Assembly (NCBI GenBank): GCA_041752735.1
Contig: JBGSVW010000007.1
Coordinates: forward strand, 1-64,000
DNA from: UBA1422 sp041752735
Lineage (GTDB): Bacteria > Bacillota > Clostridia > Peptostreptococcales > Anaerovoracaceae
DNA: 64,000 bases
Direction: 5' to 3'
Shown: piece by piece, positions 56,894 to 64,000 of the stretch
Numbering within the stretch: the first letter of the stretch is position 1
Layout: the number at the start of each line of letters is the position of its first letter
Notes under the pieces: generated by a model
Seen by the model: the letters and a program-made list of their open reading frames with translations, nothing else
Databases searched by the model: none
Told to the model about the DNA's origin: nothing
Translations under genes and position numbers: made by a program

Positions 56894-58270
56894 ATGAAAC
56901 ATGTTCCTTGGGATATAAAAGGGAAAAAAATATTAGTTGTTGGATTGGGCAAATCCGGGATAGCCGCGGCTCAGGCGTTGGCGAAACGTGGAGCAAAGGT
57001 TTTTGTTCAGGATGCAAAGAATCCGGACGAAATTGAATCCCAACTGATTACATATTTACAAAATGAAAAAATCACTTGCTATTTTGCATCGGAACCCGAT
57101 GACCCTTCAAGTTTCGATCTTATCGTACTAAGCCCTGGGGTTTCTTTGGAGATTCCTTTTGTGAAGGAAGCGAGTCAGAAGGGTGTATGGGTGACAGGTG
57201 AGCTGGAATTGGCCTATCAATTGGGTCCAGGCCATTATATAGCTATAACAGGGACCAATGGCAAAACGACAACCACAACACTGGTGGGAGAGATGTATAA
57301 AAGTGCAGATCGAGATACAGCTGTGGTGGGGAATATCGGTGTTGCCGTGACCACCAAAGCCATTTCAGCCACAGAAAATACCTGGATGATTACCGAAGTA
57401 AGCAGTTTCCAACTGGAAACCATTCGACATTTCAGACCTGAGGTTTCGGCGATTTTAAACCTTACTCCGGACCATATGGACCGCCATAAATCAATGGAAG
57501 AATACGGTCGGGTCAAAGCAAGAATATTCGAAAACCAAAAAAAATCGGATTACCTAGTTATTAATTATGACGATAAACTATGTTATCAGCTAGCAAAGCA
57601 AGCCAAGGCAACGGTTGTTCCCTTTAGTCGAAAACAAGAGTTGCCTTTTGGGGCATTTGTCTTGGATGGAATGATTGCCATTCGGGACCAGGCTGGTGTA
57701 CAAACCCTTTTTTGCCATCAGGATGAGCTGATGATCCCAGGGACACATAATCTAGAGAATGCATTGGCAGCTACGGCAATCGCCTATTTTTCAGGTATTC
57801 CAGCCGAGATAATTCGCCGTACACTTCGCACATTTGCCGGAGTCGAACATCGGATTGAATTTGTAAATGAAATCGATGGCGTACGATTTGTCAACGATTC
57901 CAAGGGAACCAATCCAGACGCGGCAATCAAAGCCATCGAATCTATTGCGGCACCGATATTCCTGATTGCCGGTGGATATGACAAAGATTCAGATTACGCA
58001 GAATTGATTGATTCTTTCGAGGGCAAAGTTGAAATTGCATTACTCATGGGCAAGACGGCTTCGAAAATCAAAGAAGTAGCTGAGAGCAAAGGATTTACCA
58101 AAACCATAATCCTTAAAGATATGGATGCCTGTGTGAAGGAGGCTTTCCGACAGGCAAAACCAGGTACCACTGTATTGCTTTCCCCGGCATGTGCCAGTTG
58201 GGATATGTATGACAACTATGAGCAGCGTGGCAGGCACTTTAAAGATTGTGTCGCCGGATTGGAAAAATAA
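56894..58270 (+). CDS. murD: UDP-MurNAc-L-alanine:D-glutamate ligase
   Basis: A 458-residue Mur ligase adding D-Glu. N-terminal Rossmann-type UDP site VVGLGKSGIAAAQALA, P-loop ITGTNGKTTTTTLVGEM, LNLTPDHMDRH, and FVNDSKGTNPDAAIKAI with LIAGGYDKDSDY. GGTAGGAAA lies upstream of the ATG; the gap to mraY is 34 bases. Confidence 0.98.
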   Translation: MKHVPWDIKGKKILVVGLGKSGIAAAQALAKRGAKVFVQDAKNPDEIESQLITYLQNEKITCYFASEPDDPSSFDLIVLSPGVSLEIPFVKEASQKGVWVTGELELAYQLGPGHYIAITGTNGKTTTTTLVGEMYKSADRDTAVVGNIGVAVTTKAISATENTWMITEVSSFQLETIRHFRPEVSAILNLTPDHMDRHKSMEEYGRVKARIFENQKKSDYLVINYDDKLCYQLAKQAKATVVPFSRKQELPFGAFVLDGMIAIRDQAGVQTLFCHQDELMIPGTHNLENALAATAIAYFSGIPAEIIRRTLRTFAGVEHRIEFVNEIDGVRFVNDSKGTNPDAAIKAIESIAAPIFLIAGGYDKDSDYAELIDSFEGKVEIALLMGKTASKIKEVAESKGFTKTIILKDMDACVKEAFRQAKPGTTVLLSPACASWDMYDNYEQRGRHFKDCVAGLEK

Positions 58271-58273
58271 GAA

Positions 58274-59416
58274 ATGGCTGAGAACCAACGAATTGTAGTA
58301 AAAAACCCTAGAAGGGGGCAAGTGGACTTTGTGATCATATTGGTGACCGTTATTTTGGTTGTCTTTGGTATCATGATGGTTACAAGCTCAAGCTATTACA
58401 GTTCAATCAATGAAGATGGAACGCCGTATCGGTATTTGATTCGTGAACTGATTTGGGTTGGTTCAGGCGGCATACTTATGTGGCTTGGCGCAATGATCGA
58501 TTATCATATTTATCAAAAGTTCGGGTGGTTGTTCTTGGCTGTCAGCATATTGATGCTGATTTTGGTCCTGACTCCGCTAGGTCTTGAACGAAATAATGCG
58601 CAACGATGGCTTGGCGTTGGTGAAATGACCATCATGCCCGGGGAAGTGGCTAAAATATGTGCCATTATATTTGTTGCTTGGCTTTTAAGTAAAAAAGAGG
58701 ATACAATCCTATCTTTTACCGGTGGTATTTTGCCCCTATTTGTGATTATGGGGGTATATGCCGGTCTTGTTATGAAGCAGCCAAATATGTCAACTGCGAT
58801 TATCATTTGTCTCATTATATTAGGAATGATGTTTATTGCAGGACTCAAGTGGAGATATTTGTTTGGCCTCAGTGCGATAGGCGTTGCTGGAGCTGCATTC
58901 TTGATACTCTCGGATGAAACGGGATACCGTATGAAACGGGTTGTCAGTTTCCTGGATCCTTTTGCAGATCCATTGGATACCGGCTATCAGGTGGTTCAAT
59001 CTCTGATGGCATTGGGATCCGGGGGGCTTTTCGGCTTAGGGCCGGGAAAAAGCATCCAAAAAAACTTATATCTTCCTGAACCTCAGAATGATTTCATTCT
59101 CGCAATTATTGGTGAAGAGCTTGGATTTTTAGGTATTCTCGGTTTAATGATTTGCTTCATGGTTTTGATTTATCGAGGTATCCTTACAGCGATAAAAGCG
59201 CCGGACCGGTTTGGGATGCTGGTCGCTTCCGGAATCACCATAATGCTTGCTGTACAGGTGCTGTTGAATGTCGCAGTAGTATCTTCTTCTATGCCACCAA
59301 CCGGGGTGACACTGCCCTTCATCAGTTATGGCGGAAATGCAATGTGGTTGTTTATGGGTTCCATGGGAATCCTGCTAAATATATCCAGGAGCAATTCGGA
59401 GGTGGACAGAATATGA
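58274..59416 (+). CDS. ftsW: FtsW/SpoVE-type SEDS glycosyltransferase
   Basis: A 380-residue polytopic protein of the SEDS family, which polymerises lipid II with the class B PBP. Features: QVDFVIILVTVILVVFGIMMV, NNAQRWLGVGEMTIMPGEVAKI, KQPNMSTAIII, LGLGPGKSIQKNLYLPEPQNDFI, and the C-terminal PTGVTLPFISYGGNAM. Ten or so helices. It starts three bases after murD and its stop overlaps murG (ATGA). FtsW and SpoVE are not distinguishable by motif. Confidence 0.95.
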   Translation: MAENQRIVVKNPRRGQVDFVIILVTVILVVFGIMMVTSSSYYSSINEDGTPYRYLIRELIWVGSGGILMWLGAMIDYHIYQKFGWLFLAVSILMLILVLTPLGLERNNAQRWLGVGEMTIMPGEVAKICAIIFVAWLLSKKEDTILSFTGGILPLFVIMGVYAGLVMKQPNMSTAIIICLIILGMMFIAGLKWRYLFGLSAIGVAGAAFLILSDETGYRMKRVVSFLDPFADPLDTGYQVVQSLMALGSGGLFGLGPGKSIQKNLYLPEPQNDFILAIIGEELGFLGILGLMICFMVLIYRGILTAIKAPDRFGMLVASGITIMLAVQVLLNVAVVSSSMPPTGVTLPFISYGGNAMWLFMGSMGILLNISRSNSEVDRI

Positions 59417-60507
59417 AAGTGATGATGACCGGTGGTGGTACGGGCGGACATATATATCCGGCGATTGCCATCGCAGATAAAATTAAACAGGAAGACCCAA
59501 ATGGGTCAATCTTATTTGTGGGCACCCAACGCGGAAAAGAAAGTGAGCTGGTACCTCAAAGCGGATATCCCATTGAATTTCTTCATGTCACTGGCTTCAA
59601 CCGTAAAAACATATTGCGAAATGTGCAGGTGATGATTGATTATAATGTGGCTTTGCGTGAGGCAGGCAAACTCATAGAACGATTCCGACCGGATGTTGTG
59701 ATTGGCACTGGGGGTTATGTGTCGGCTCCGTTGATACGGGCTGCTGCCAAAAGGGGAATTCGAACTTTTATTCAGGAACAAAATGCCATACCTGGATTGA
59801 CTAATCGATTGTTGGAAAAGGACGTCGAGAAAGTGTTTCTGGGCTTTCAAGAGAGTTCCGATGGATTCAAAGATCCGCAGAAACATATTTATTCGGGCAA
59901 TCCGGTTCGATCTGCTTTTTATACGGCTGACAAAAAACAGTGTAGGGAATTGCTAAAAATTGATCCCGATGTATTTGTCATTTTAGCCTTTGGAGGAAGT
60001 CAGGGAGCTGGAAGAATCAATAAAGCTATGATTTCAGTAGTAGAACGCTACAATGGCGTGCCAGGCGTTGCTGTCATTTTTGTTCCCGGAAAATACTATT
60101 ATTTACCGGTCATGACAGAGCTGTCAGAAAAAGAAATCCAATTGCAAGGCAACATACGGATTATGGAGTACATTACAAACATGGAACGTTATCTACCGGC
60201 GGCAGACTTAGTCATTAGCCGAAGTGGCGCCCTTACTGTTTCGGAGATTGCTGTGACCGGAAAGCCTGCTATTTTAATCCCATCACCAATTGTAACAGGA
60301 GATCACCAATTGTTTAATGCGAATGTGTTGGGTAAACGTGGAGGAGCAGTGGTGATTGAAGAAAAAAACCTAACCGATGATGGACTGCTTTACGAAATCC
60401 AGAAGCTATTGGCTGACAACCATCGATTAGAACGAATGGCGCAATGCAGCAGGGAAGAAGCGACCAAAGATGCCACCTCAATCATTTGGGAGAGCATAAA
60501 GAAATGA
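59413..60507 (+). CDS. murG: Undecaprenyl-PP-MurNAc-pentapeptide GlcNAc transferase
   Basis: A 364-residue GT-B glycosyltransferase that converts lipid I to lipid II on the inner membrane face. The N-terminal GGGTGGHIYPAIAIA and IGTGGYVSAP loops, FIQEQNAIPGLTNR, and the UDP-GlcNAc site FGGSQGAGRINKAM with SRSGALTVSEIA are complete. ATG 59413 overlaps the ftsW stop. A GGAGG ribosome site lies about 10 bases upstream, inside ftsW. Confidence 0.97.
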   Translation: MKVMMTGGGTGGHIYPAIAIADKIKQEDPNGSILFVGTQRGKESELVPQSGYPIEFLHVTGFNRKNILRNVQVMIDYNVALREAGKLIERFRPDVVIGTGGYVSAPLIRAAAKRGIRTFIQEQNAIPGLTNRLLEKDVEKVFLGFQESSDGFKDPQKHIYSGNPVRSAFYTADKKQCRELLKIDPDVFVILAFGGSQGAGRINKAMISVVERYNGVPGVAVIFVPGKYYYLPVMTELSEKEIQLQGNIRIMEYITNMERYLPAADLVISRSGALTVSEIAVTGKPAILIPSPIVTGDHQLFNANVLGKRGGAVVIEEKNLTDDGLLYEIQKLLADNHRLERMAQCSREEATKDATSIIWESIKK

Positions 60508-61292
60508 CACAAAAAAATATAAAAACCAACCAACGGTCAAAAGGGAACACACCAAATAAAAAGAAACGACGAAAAAAGAGTCACTTTTTCCTAAACTTTT
60601 TCATCGTGTTGCTTTTAATTGGCGGCCTGGCCTGGTTTGTATCTTCCGATTTTTTTGCCATTGATAAAATATCAGTCATCCATAACAACAACTACACAAA
60701 GGATGAAATTATAGCCATGTCGGAAATCAAAACAGGTAGAAATCTTTTCTGGTTTTACCTAAATAAAGGAGATGTCCGTGATGCTATGGAAGGAGATTCC
60801 TATATTGATACTGTCAATGTGAGCATTCAATTGCCCGATACGGTACTCCTAGACGTGGACGAACGGGCGGAAGTAGCCTCAGTGCCACTGGATGACAAAT
60901 ACATTTTGATTGACAATGAAGGATATGTGCTTCGAACAACAGAAGTGGAGCCTAAATTGACTCTTTTGGTTGGGCTAACGATTACAGGAATGGAAGAGGG
61001 AAGACCTCTTATGGTTGAGCAGAAAAGCATTTTTACCGAAACGCTTACAATGCTAAACACCATGGAAAGTAGTGACTTGTTTTTCAAACGGATTGACATT
61101 TCAGATGTTATAATCAAGGCTTACATTTACGACAAATTAATTTGCAAAGGTACACCAGAAAACATCCTAAGCAGTATGAATACGGGAAATTTACAAATCA
61201 TTTTGTACGACCTATATAAGAAAGGGATTAGTCACGGTACTGTTAATGTTGGAGCGGATAAAGTCTGCTCATTTAGCCCAAAAGTCGAATAA
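60504..61292 (+). CDS. ftsQ: Cell division protein FtsQ/DivIB
   Basis: A 262-residue bitopic protein. A strongly basic cytoplasmic tail (NQRSKGNTPNKKKRRKKSH) precedes one helix (FFLNFFIVLLLIGGLAWFVS), then a POTRA domain (FAIDKISVIHNNNYTKDEIIAMSEI) and the FtsQ/DivIB beta domain (SYIDTVNVSIQLPDTVLLDVDERAE). It scaffolds FtsL and DivIC at the septum. Its ATG overlaps murG as ATGA. murA, murB, murC and ftsA, often found here, are absent. Confidence 0.92.
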   Translation: MTQKNIKTNQRSKGNTPNKKKRRKKSHFFLNFFIVLLLIGGLAWFVSSDFFAIDKISVIHNNNYTKDEIIAMSEIKTGRNLFWFYLNKGDVRDAMEGDSYIDTVNVSIQLPDTVLLDVDERAEVASVPLDDKYILIDNEGYVLRTTEVEPKLTLLVGLTITGMEEGRPLMVEQKSIFTETLTMLNTMESSDLFFKRIDISDVIIKAYIYDKLICKGTPENILSSMNTGNLQIILYDLYKKGISHGTVNVGADKVCSFSPKVE

Positions 61293-61307
61293 GGAACGTT
61301 GAAAATA

Positions 61308-61337
61308 TTGTGCATTACCATTTTTCTATGGTATAAT
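61308..61337 (+). promoter_or_regulatory. ftsZ promoter
   Basis: TTGTGC (61308-61313), 18 bp, TATAAT (61332-61337), with TGG directly before giving an extended -10 element. It lets ftsZ be transcribed separately from the upstream cluster. The leader is about 40 bases. Confidence 0.75.
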
Positions 61338-61382
61338 ATCTGCATATCATAAGTACATTGCGGGATGGGAGGGTATCTAAGG

Positions 61383-62489
61383 ATGCTACAGTTTGAAATC
61401 AAAGAAGATCAAAGCGCCAAAATCATCGTCATAGGTGTCGGTGGTGGTGGCTGCAATGCAGTTAATAGAATGATAGATGATGGCTTACAAGGAATTACCT
61501 ATCTGGCCATCAATACAGATAAACAGGCTTTATCAGCCAGTAAAGCTGAGACCACCCTCCAAATTGGTGAGAAATTAACCAAAGGGTTGGGGGCAGGGGG
61601 AAACCCAGAAATCGGCCAAAAGTCAGCAGAAGAGAGTATGGACGAAATCGCCAAGTTTATTGCCGGATCCGAAATGGTTTTTGTAACGGCTGGCATGGGT
61701 GGCGGAACCGGAACCGGTGCTGCACCAATCGTCGCAAAAATTGCCAAAGATTTGGGTATCCTAACTGTAGGCGTTGTAACAAAGCCATTTTCCTTCGAAG
61801 GACGCAAACGTGCGGAACATGCAGACTTGGGTGTCAAATTTTTAAGAAAATATGTGGACTCCATGGTGGTTGTCCCCAATGATAAACTTCTTCAGATTGC
61901 TGAAGAAAGAACCACTTTACTTGAAGCCTTTGATATGGCTGACAATGTTTTAAGACAAGGGGTACAGGGAATCACGGACTTAATCGGTGATTCCGGACTG
62001 ATTAATCTTGACTTTGCAGATGTAGAAACAGTAATGCGAGATCGGGGCGTTGCGCACATGGGAATCGGCATAGGACGTGGTGAAGACAAGGTTAAGGATG
62101 CGGTAAGAAATGCCATCGATAGCCCCCTGCTGGACACCACCGTTTCCGGAGCCAAAGCAATTCTGCTGAACATCACCGGAGGCTATGATTTAGGGATGAT
62201 GGATGTCACAGACGCGGCCAATTTGATTCAAGCTGAATCCGACAAAGACGCAATTATAATTTTTGGCGCCGCTGTCAGAGAAGAAATGCACGATGAAATT
62301 CATATCACCGTCATTGCAACAGGTTTTGAAAACAAGCCAGGCAACTATTCAGAAACCGGAAAGTTTTTTGGTATAGATGCTATGGCCACAGATCTCTCCG
62401 AAGAGGAAGGGCAAGAGCCTGAAGAAGAAACAGCGGAAGCCCAAAAGACTGGAACTGATTTTTTTAATATCCCATCATTTTTGAAATAA
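61383..62489 (+). CDS. ftsZ: Cell division GTPase FtsZ
   Basis: A 368-residue tubulin homologue that builds the Z ring. The GTP signature is GGGTGTGAAP, with GVGGGGCNAVNRM at the start and the T7 catalytic loop LINLDFADVETVM. An acidic linker rich in Glu (EEEGQEPEEETAEA) leads to the C-terminal peptide TDFFNIPSFLK, which docks FtsA or SepF; the DFFNIPSFL form is typical of Bacillota. ATG 61383 follows GGGAGGG at a suitable distance. It is preceded by its own promoter. Confidence 0.98.
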   Translation: MLQFEIKEDQSAKIIVIGVGGGGCNAVNRMIDDGLQGITYLAINTDKQALSASKAETTLQIGEKLTKGLGAGGNPEIGQKSAEESMDEIAKFIAGSEMVFVTAGMGGGTGTGAAPIVAKIAKDLGILTVGVVTKPFSFEGRKRAEHADLGVKFLRKYVDSMVVVPNDKLLQIAEERTTLLEAFDMADNVLRQGVQGITDLIGDSGLINLDFADVETVMRDRGVAHMGIGIGRGEDKVKDAVRNAIDSPLLDTTVSGAKAILLNITGGYDLGMMDVTDAANLIQAESDKDAIIIFGAAVREEMHDEIHITVIATGFENKPGNYSETGKFFGIDAMATDLSEEEGQEPEEETAEAQKTGTDFFNIPSFLK

Positions 62490-62545
62490 GGTCCGGGAGG
62501 TTGCATTCCGAAACCAATATGGATAGATGGAATAGGTAATTCATA

Positions 62546-62570
62546 AGCCGGTGTGATGCCGGCTTTTTCT
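62546..62570 (+). terminator. Terminator after ftsZ
   Basis: AGCCGG (62546-62551) pairs with CCGGCT (62559-62564) across a seven-base loop and is followed by TTTTCT. It ends the division cluster before the TrmH-pheS genes. Confidence 0.85.
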
Positions 62571-62584
62571 CAATATAGGAGCAA

Positions 62585-63358
62585 ATGAAAACAATAATTT
62601 CGCAGGACAACAAAATATATCGCTTGTGCATCCAGCTGGGCAAAAAAAAATACAGAGACCGGCTGGGGCTTTATATTGCAGAAGGCGAAAAAGTGGTTCG
62701 TGAAGCCATACAGCTTGGCCGGGCCAAGACCGTAGTGATGAGGGATGATTTCAAAGGTTCGTTTGACCGGGAGGATCCGGCCTTCGTCTTTATGAAGGGC
62801 AGTCTTTTCTCAAAGATTGCCCAAACCGAAACCAGCCAGGGGATTTTAGCCATTATAGAGGAACCTTATTTTGAAAGAGACTCCTTCATAAAAGCCATTT
62901 CACCAAAAGAGAGTAATGTGCTTGTACTAGATAGACTGCAAGACCCCGGCAACATTGGAACCATTATCCGTACTGCGGATGCAGCCGGATACACTGGAAT
63001 GATTGTCATGAAAGGTAGCGGAGATATTTTTTCTCCAAAAGTTATTCGCGCCGCTTCAGGATCTTTGATGCGAATGCCTTTTTACAAATCAGAAAGTGAA
63101 GAAGAAGCCCTTGCGATATTATCCGATGCCAAAAAAGTTATTGTCGGAACCACTCCTGATAGTGGTGTGGTCTATGACAAGGCAGATTGGTCAGGCGGAA
63201 TCGCATTAATCATTGGCAATGAAGGAAACGGTTTGTCTGAAGCCTTCAAAGCCGCAACCCATAGAAACGTACAAATACCAATGAGCAAAGATGTGGATTC
63301 CTTGAATGCAGCCGTCGCTGCCGGAATACTCATTTATGAATCAATAAAAGAAAGGTAA
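62585..63358 (+). CDS. TrmH/SpoU-family RNA 2'-O-methyltransferase
   Basis: A 257-residue SPOUT methyltransferase. An N-terminal RNA-binding substrate domain (LGLYIAEGEKVVREAI) precedes the knotted SAM-binding domain with motif 1 VLVLDRLQDPGNIGTIIRTADAAG, motif 2 ALIIGNEGNGLSE, and motif 3 IPMSKDVDSLNAAVAAGILIYE. Its targets are 23S rRNA or tRNA riboses. ATAGGAGCAA precedes the start. It is five bases from pheS, a pairing commonly seen in Bacillota (YsgA-type). Confidence 0.93.
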   Translation: MKTIISQDNKIYRLCIQLGKKKYRDRLGLYIAEGEKVVREAIQLGRAKTVVMRDDFKGSFDREDPAFVFMKGSLFSKIAQTETSQGILAIIEEPYFERDSFIKAISPKESNVLVLDRLQDPGNIGTIIRTADAAGYTGMIVMKGSGDIFSPKVIRAASGSLMRMPFYKSESEEEALAILSDAKKVIVGTTPDSGVVYDKADWSGGIALIIGNEGNGLSEAFKAATHRNVQIPMSKDVDSLNAAVAAGILIYESIKER

Positions 63359-63363
63359 TCACC

Positions 63364-64000
63364 ATGCAGGAACAATTGAAAATGATTCTTGAAAATGCCA
63401 TCAATCAGTTGGCAGAAGCAAGAAGCCTGACCGAAACGGAAGATCTCAGAGTGAAATTCCTTGGCAAAAAAGGCCAGGTGACAGAAATTCTAAAAACCAT
63501 GGGAAGCCTTGAACCGGATGCCAGAAAGGCATTGGGTCAGGAGGCAAATTCAGTCCGAACCAAAATTGAACAGCTTTTGGACGATAAATTTGCGGAAATG
63601 AAAGCCATTGCTATCGCTGAAAAATTCAAGTTAGAAAGAATTGATGTCACAGAGCCGGGGCAGGAATGCACCTTGGGTGTCAGACATCCGATTACCATCA
63701 CCATCGATGAAATCTCAAAGATTTTCATGTCGCTGGGATATTCCATTGCGGAAGGTCCACAAGCAGAAACGATATTTCATGCTTTCGATGCGCTAAATTC
63801 TCCGCCGAACCACCCATCGCGAGATGAGACCGATACATTCTACTTTACAGATGATATCGTCCTAAGGCCTCATACCTCATCGGTCCAAATCAGAACCCTT
63901 GAAACCCAGGAACCACCCATCAAAGTGATTTCTCCTGGCAGATGCTTCCGCTGCGATACGCCGGATGCAACACATTCTCCCATGTTTCATCAGGTAGAAG
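63364..64000 (+). CDS. pheS: Phenylalanyl-tRNA synthetase alpha subunit, 3' end beyond window
   Basis: The first 212 codons of PheS are present. The N-terminal coiled coil (LGKKGQVTEILKTMGSLEP) binds tRNA, and the class II catalytic core begins with HPITITIDEISKIFMSLGYSIAEGP, FDALNSPPNHPSRDETDTFYF (motif 2 region) and RPHTSSVQIRTL, ending at HSPMFHQVE. It activates phenylalanine and charges tRNA-Phe with PheT. No T-box leader lies before it; it is linked to the upstream methyltransferase gene. Confidence 0.97.
   Translation, partial: MQEQLKMILENAINQLAEARSLTETEDLRVKFLGKKGQVTEILKTMGSLEPDARKALGQEANSVRTKIEQLLDDKFAEMKAIAIAEKFKLERIDVTEPGQECTLGVRHPITITIDEISKIFMSLGYSIAEGPQAETIFHAFDALNSPPNHPSRDETDTFYFTDDIVLRPHTSSVQIRTLETQEPPIKVISPGRCFRCDTPDATHSPMFHQVE

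Noticed and set aside
63359..63363. T-box riboswitch before pheS
   Set aside because: Only five bases separate pheS from the upstream methyltransferase gene, and no specifier or T-box sequence is seen before that gene either.

Overview
This 64 kb window looks like a chromosomal segment of a low- to mid-GC Bacillota bacterium, most likely an anaerobe of the class Clostridia. The evidence is seen directly: Gram-positive style Shine-Dalgarno sites (AAGGAGG), sigma-A type promoters, smpB next to ssrA, a clpP-clpX-lon-engB block after tig, and an mraZ-rsmH-ftsL-pbp-murF-mraY-murD-ftsW-murG-ftsQ-ftsZ division cluster. The arginine deiminase pathway, a lone PduL phosphotransacylase and a CoA-disulfide-reductase-like flavoprotein fit fermentative amino-acid metabolism. 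I cannot name the genus from the sequence alone. There are no rRNA or tRNA genes, no CRISPR array, no insertion sequence and no prophage; almost all of it is ordered core genome.

Layout. 1-2.8 kb: redox group (flavoprotein disulfide reductase, Crp/Fnr-type regulator, thioredoxin, TudS/DUF523-like protein). 2.8-12.8 kb: one long transcription unit bounded by a consensus promoter and a strong terminator. It encodes an LD-carboxypeptidase, a complete peptide ABC importer, an M20 peptidase, and a second M20 dipeptidase joined in frame to a full IclR-type regulator. 12.8-22.8 kb: citrate synthase, uvrB-uvrA, an EamA transporter, nicotinate phosphoribosyltransferase, class II aldolase and a 46-residue membrane protein. 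22.9-27.3 kb: RluC/D-type pseudouridine synthase, three tandem type I signal peptidase genes, smpB, a coiled-coil protein, tmRNA and a small lipoprotein. 27.3-35.6 kb: threonine aldolase, MreB-type protein, a THUMP-type RNA methyltransferase, a MocR-type regulator lacking its PLP lysine, then OTC-ADI-carbamate kinase. 35.7-44.2 kb: CYTH protein, tig, clpP, clpX, lon, engB, a DUF1232 protein, hpt, pduL. 44.4-49.6 kb: a sensor with both GGDEF and HD-GYP domains, then deoC, ychF and lgt on the minus strand. 49.7-64 kb: sfsA, the division/wall cluster up to ftsZ, a TrmH-family methyltransferase and the start of pheS.

The most interesting region is the peptide-uptake operon at 2.9-12.7 kb. Its last gene fuses a whole dipeptidase to a whole regulator across an A7-G-A6 run. 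Both alternative frames stop within a few codons, and the +1-frame stop overlaps a plausible IclR start as ATGA. The fusion could therefore be real, a recoding or slippage site, or a one-base error. The operon leader carries GTTCA half-sites that such a regulator could bind. Other points: a signal peptidase paralogue without the catalytic lysine, a MocR protein with Lys replaced by Leu, three genes whose -10 box lies so close to the start codon that the mRNA should be leaderless (uvrB, the pseudouridine synthase, sfsA), a clear three-repeat MraZ operator, and an inverted repeat wrapped round the ssrA promoter.

All calls rest on reading motifs, gene order and signals by eye. No database search, structure prediction or folding calculation was possible.
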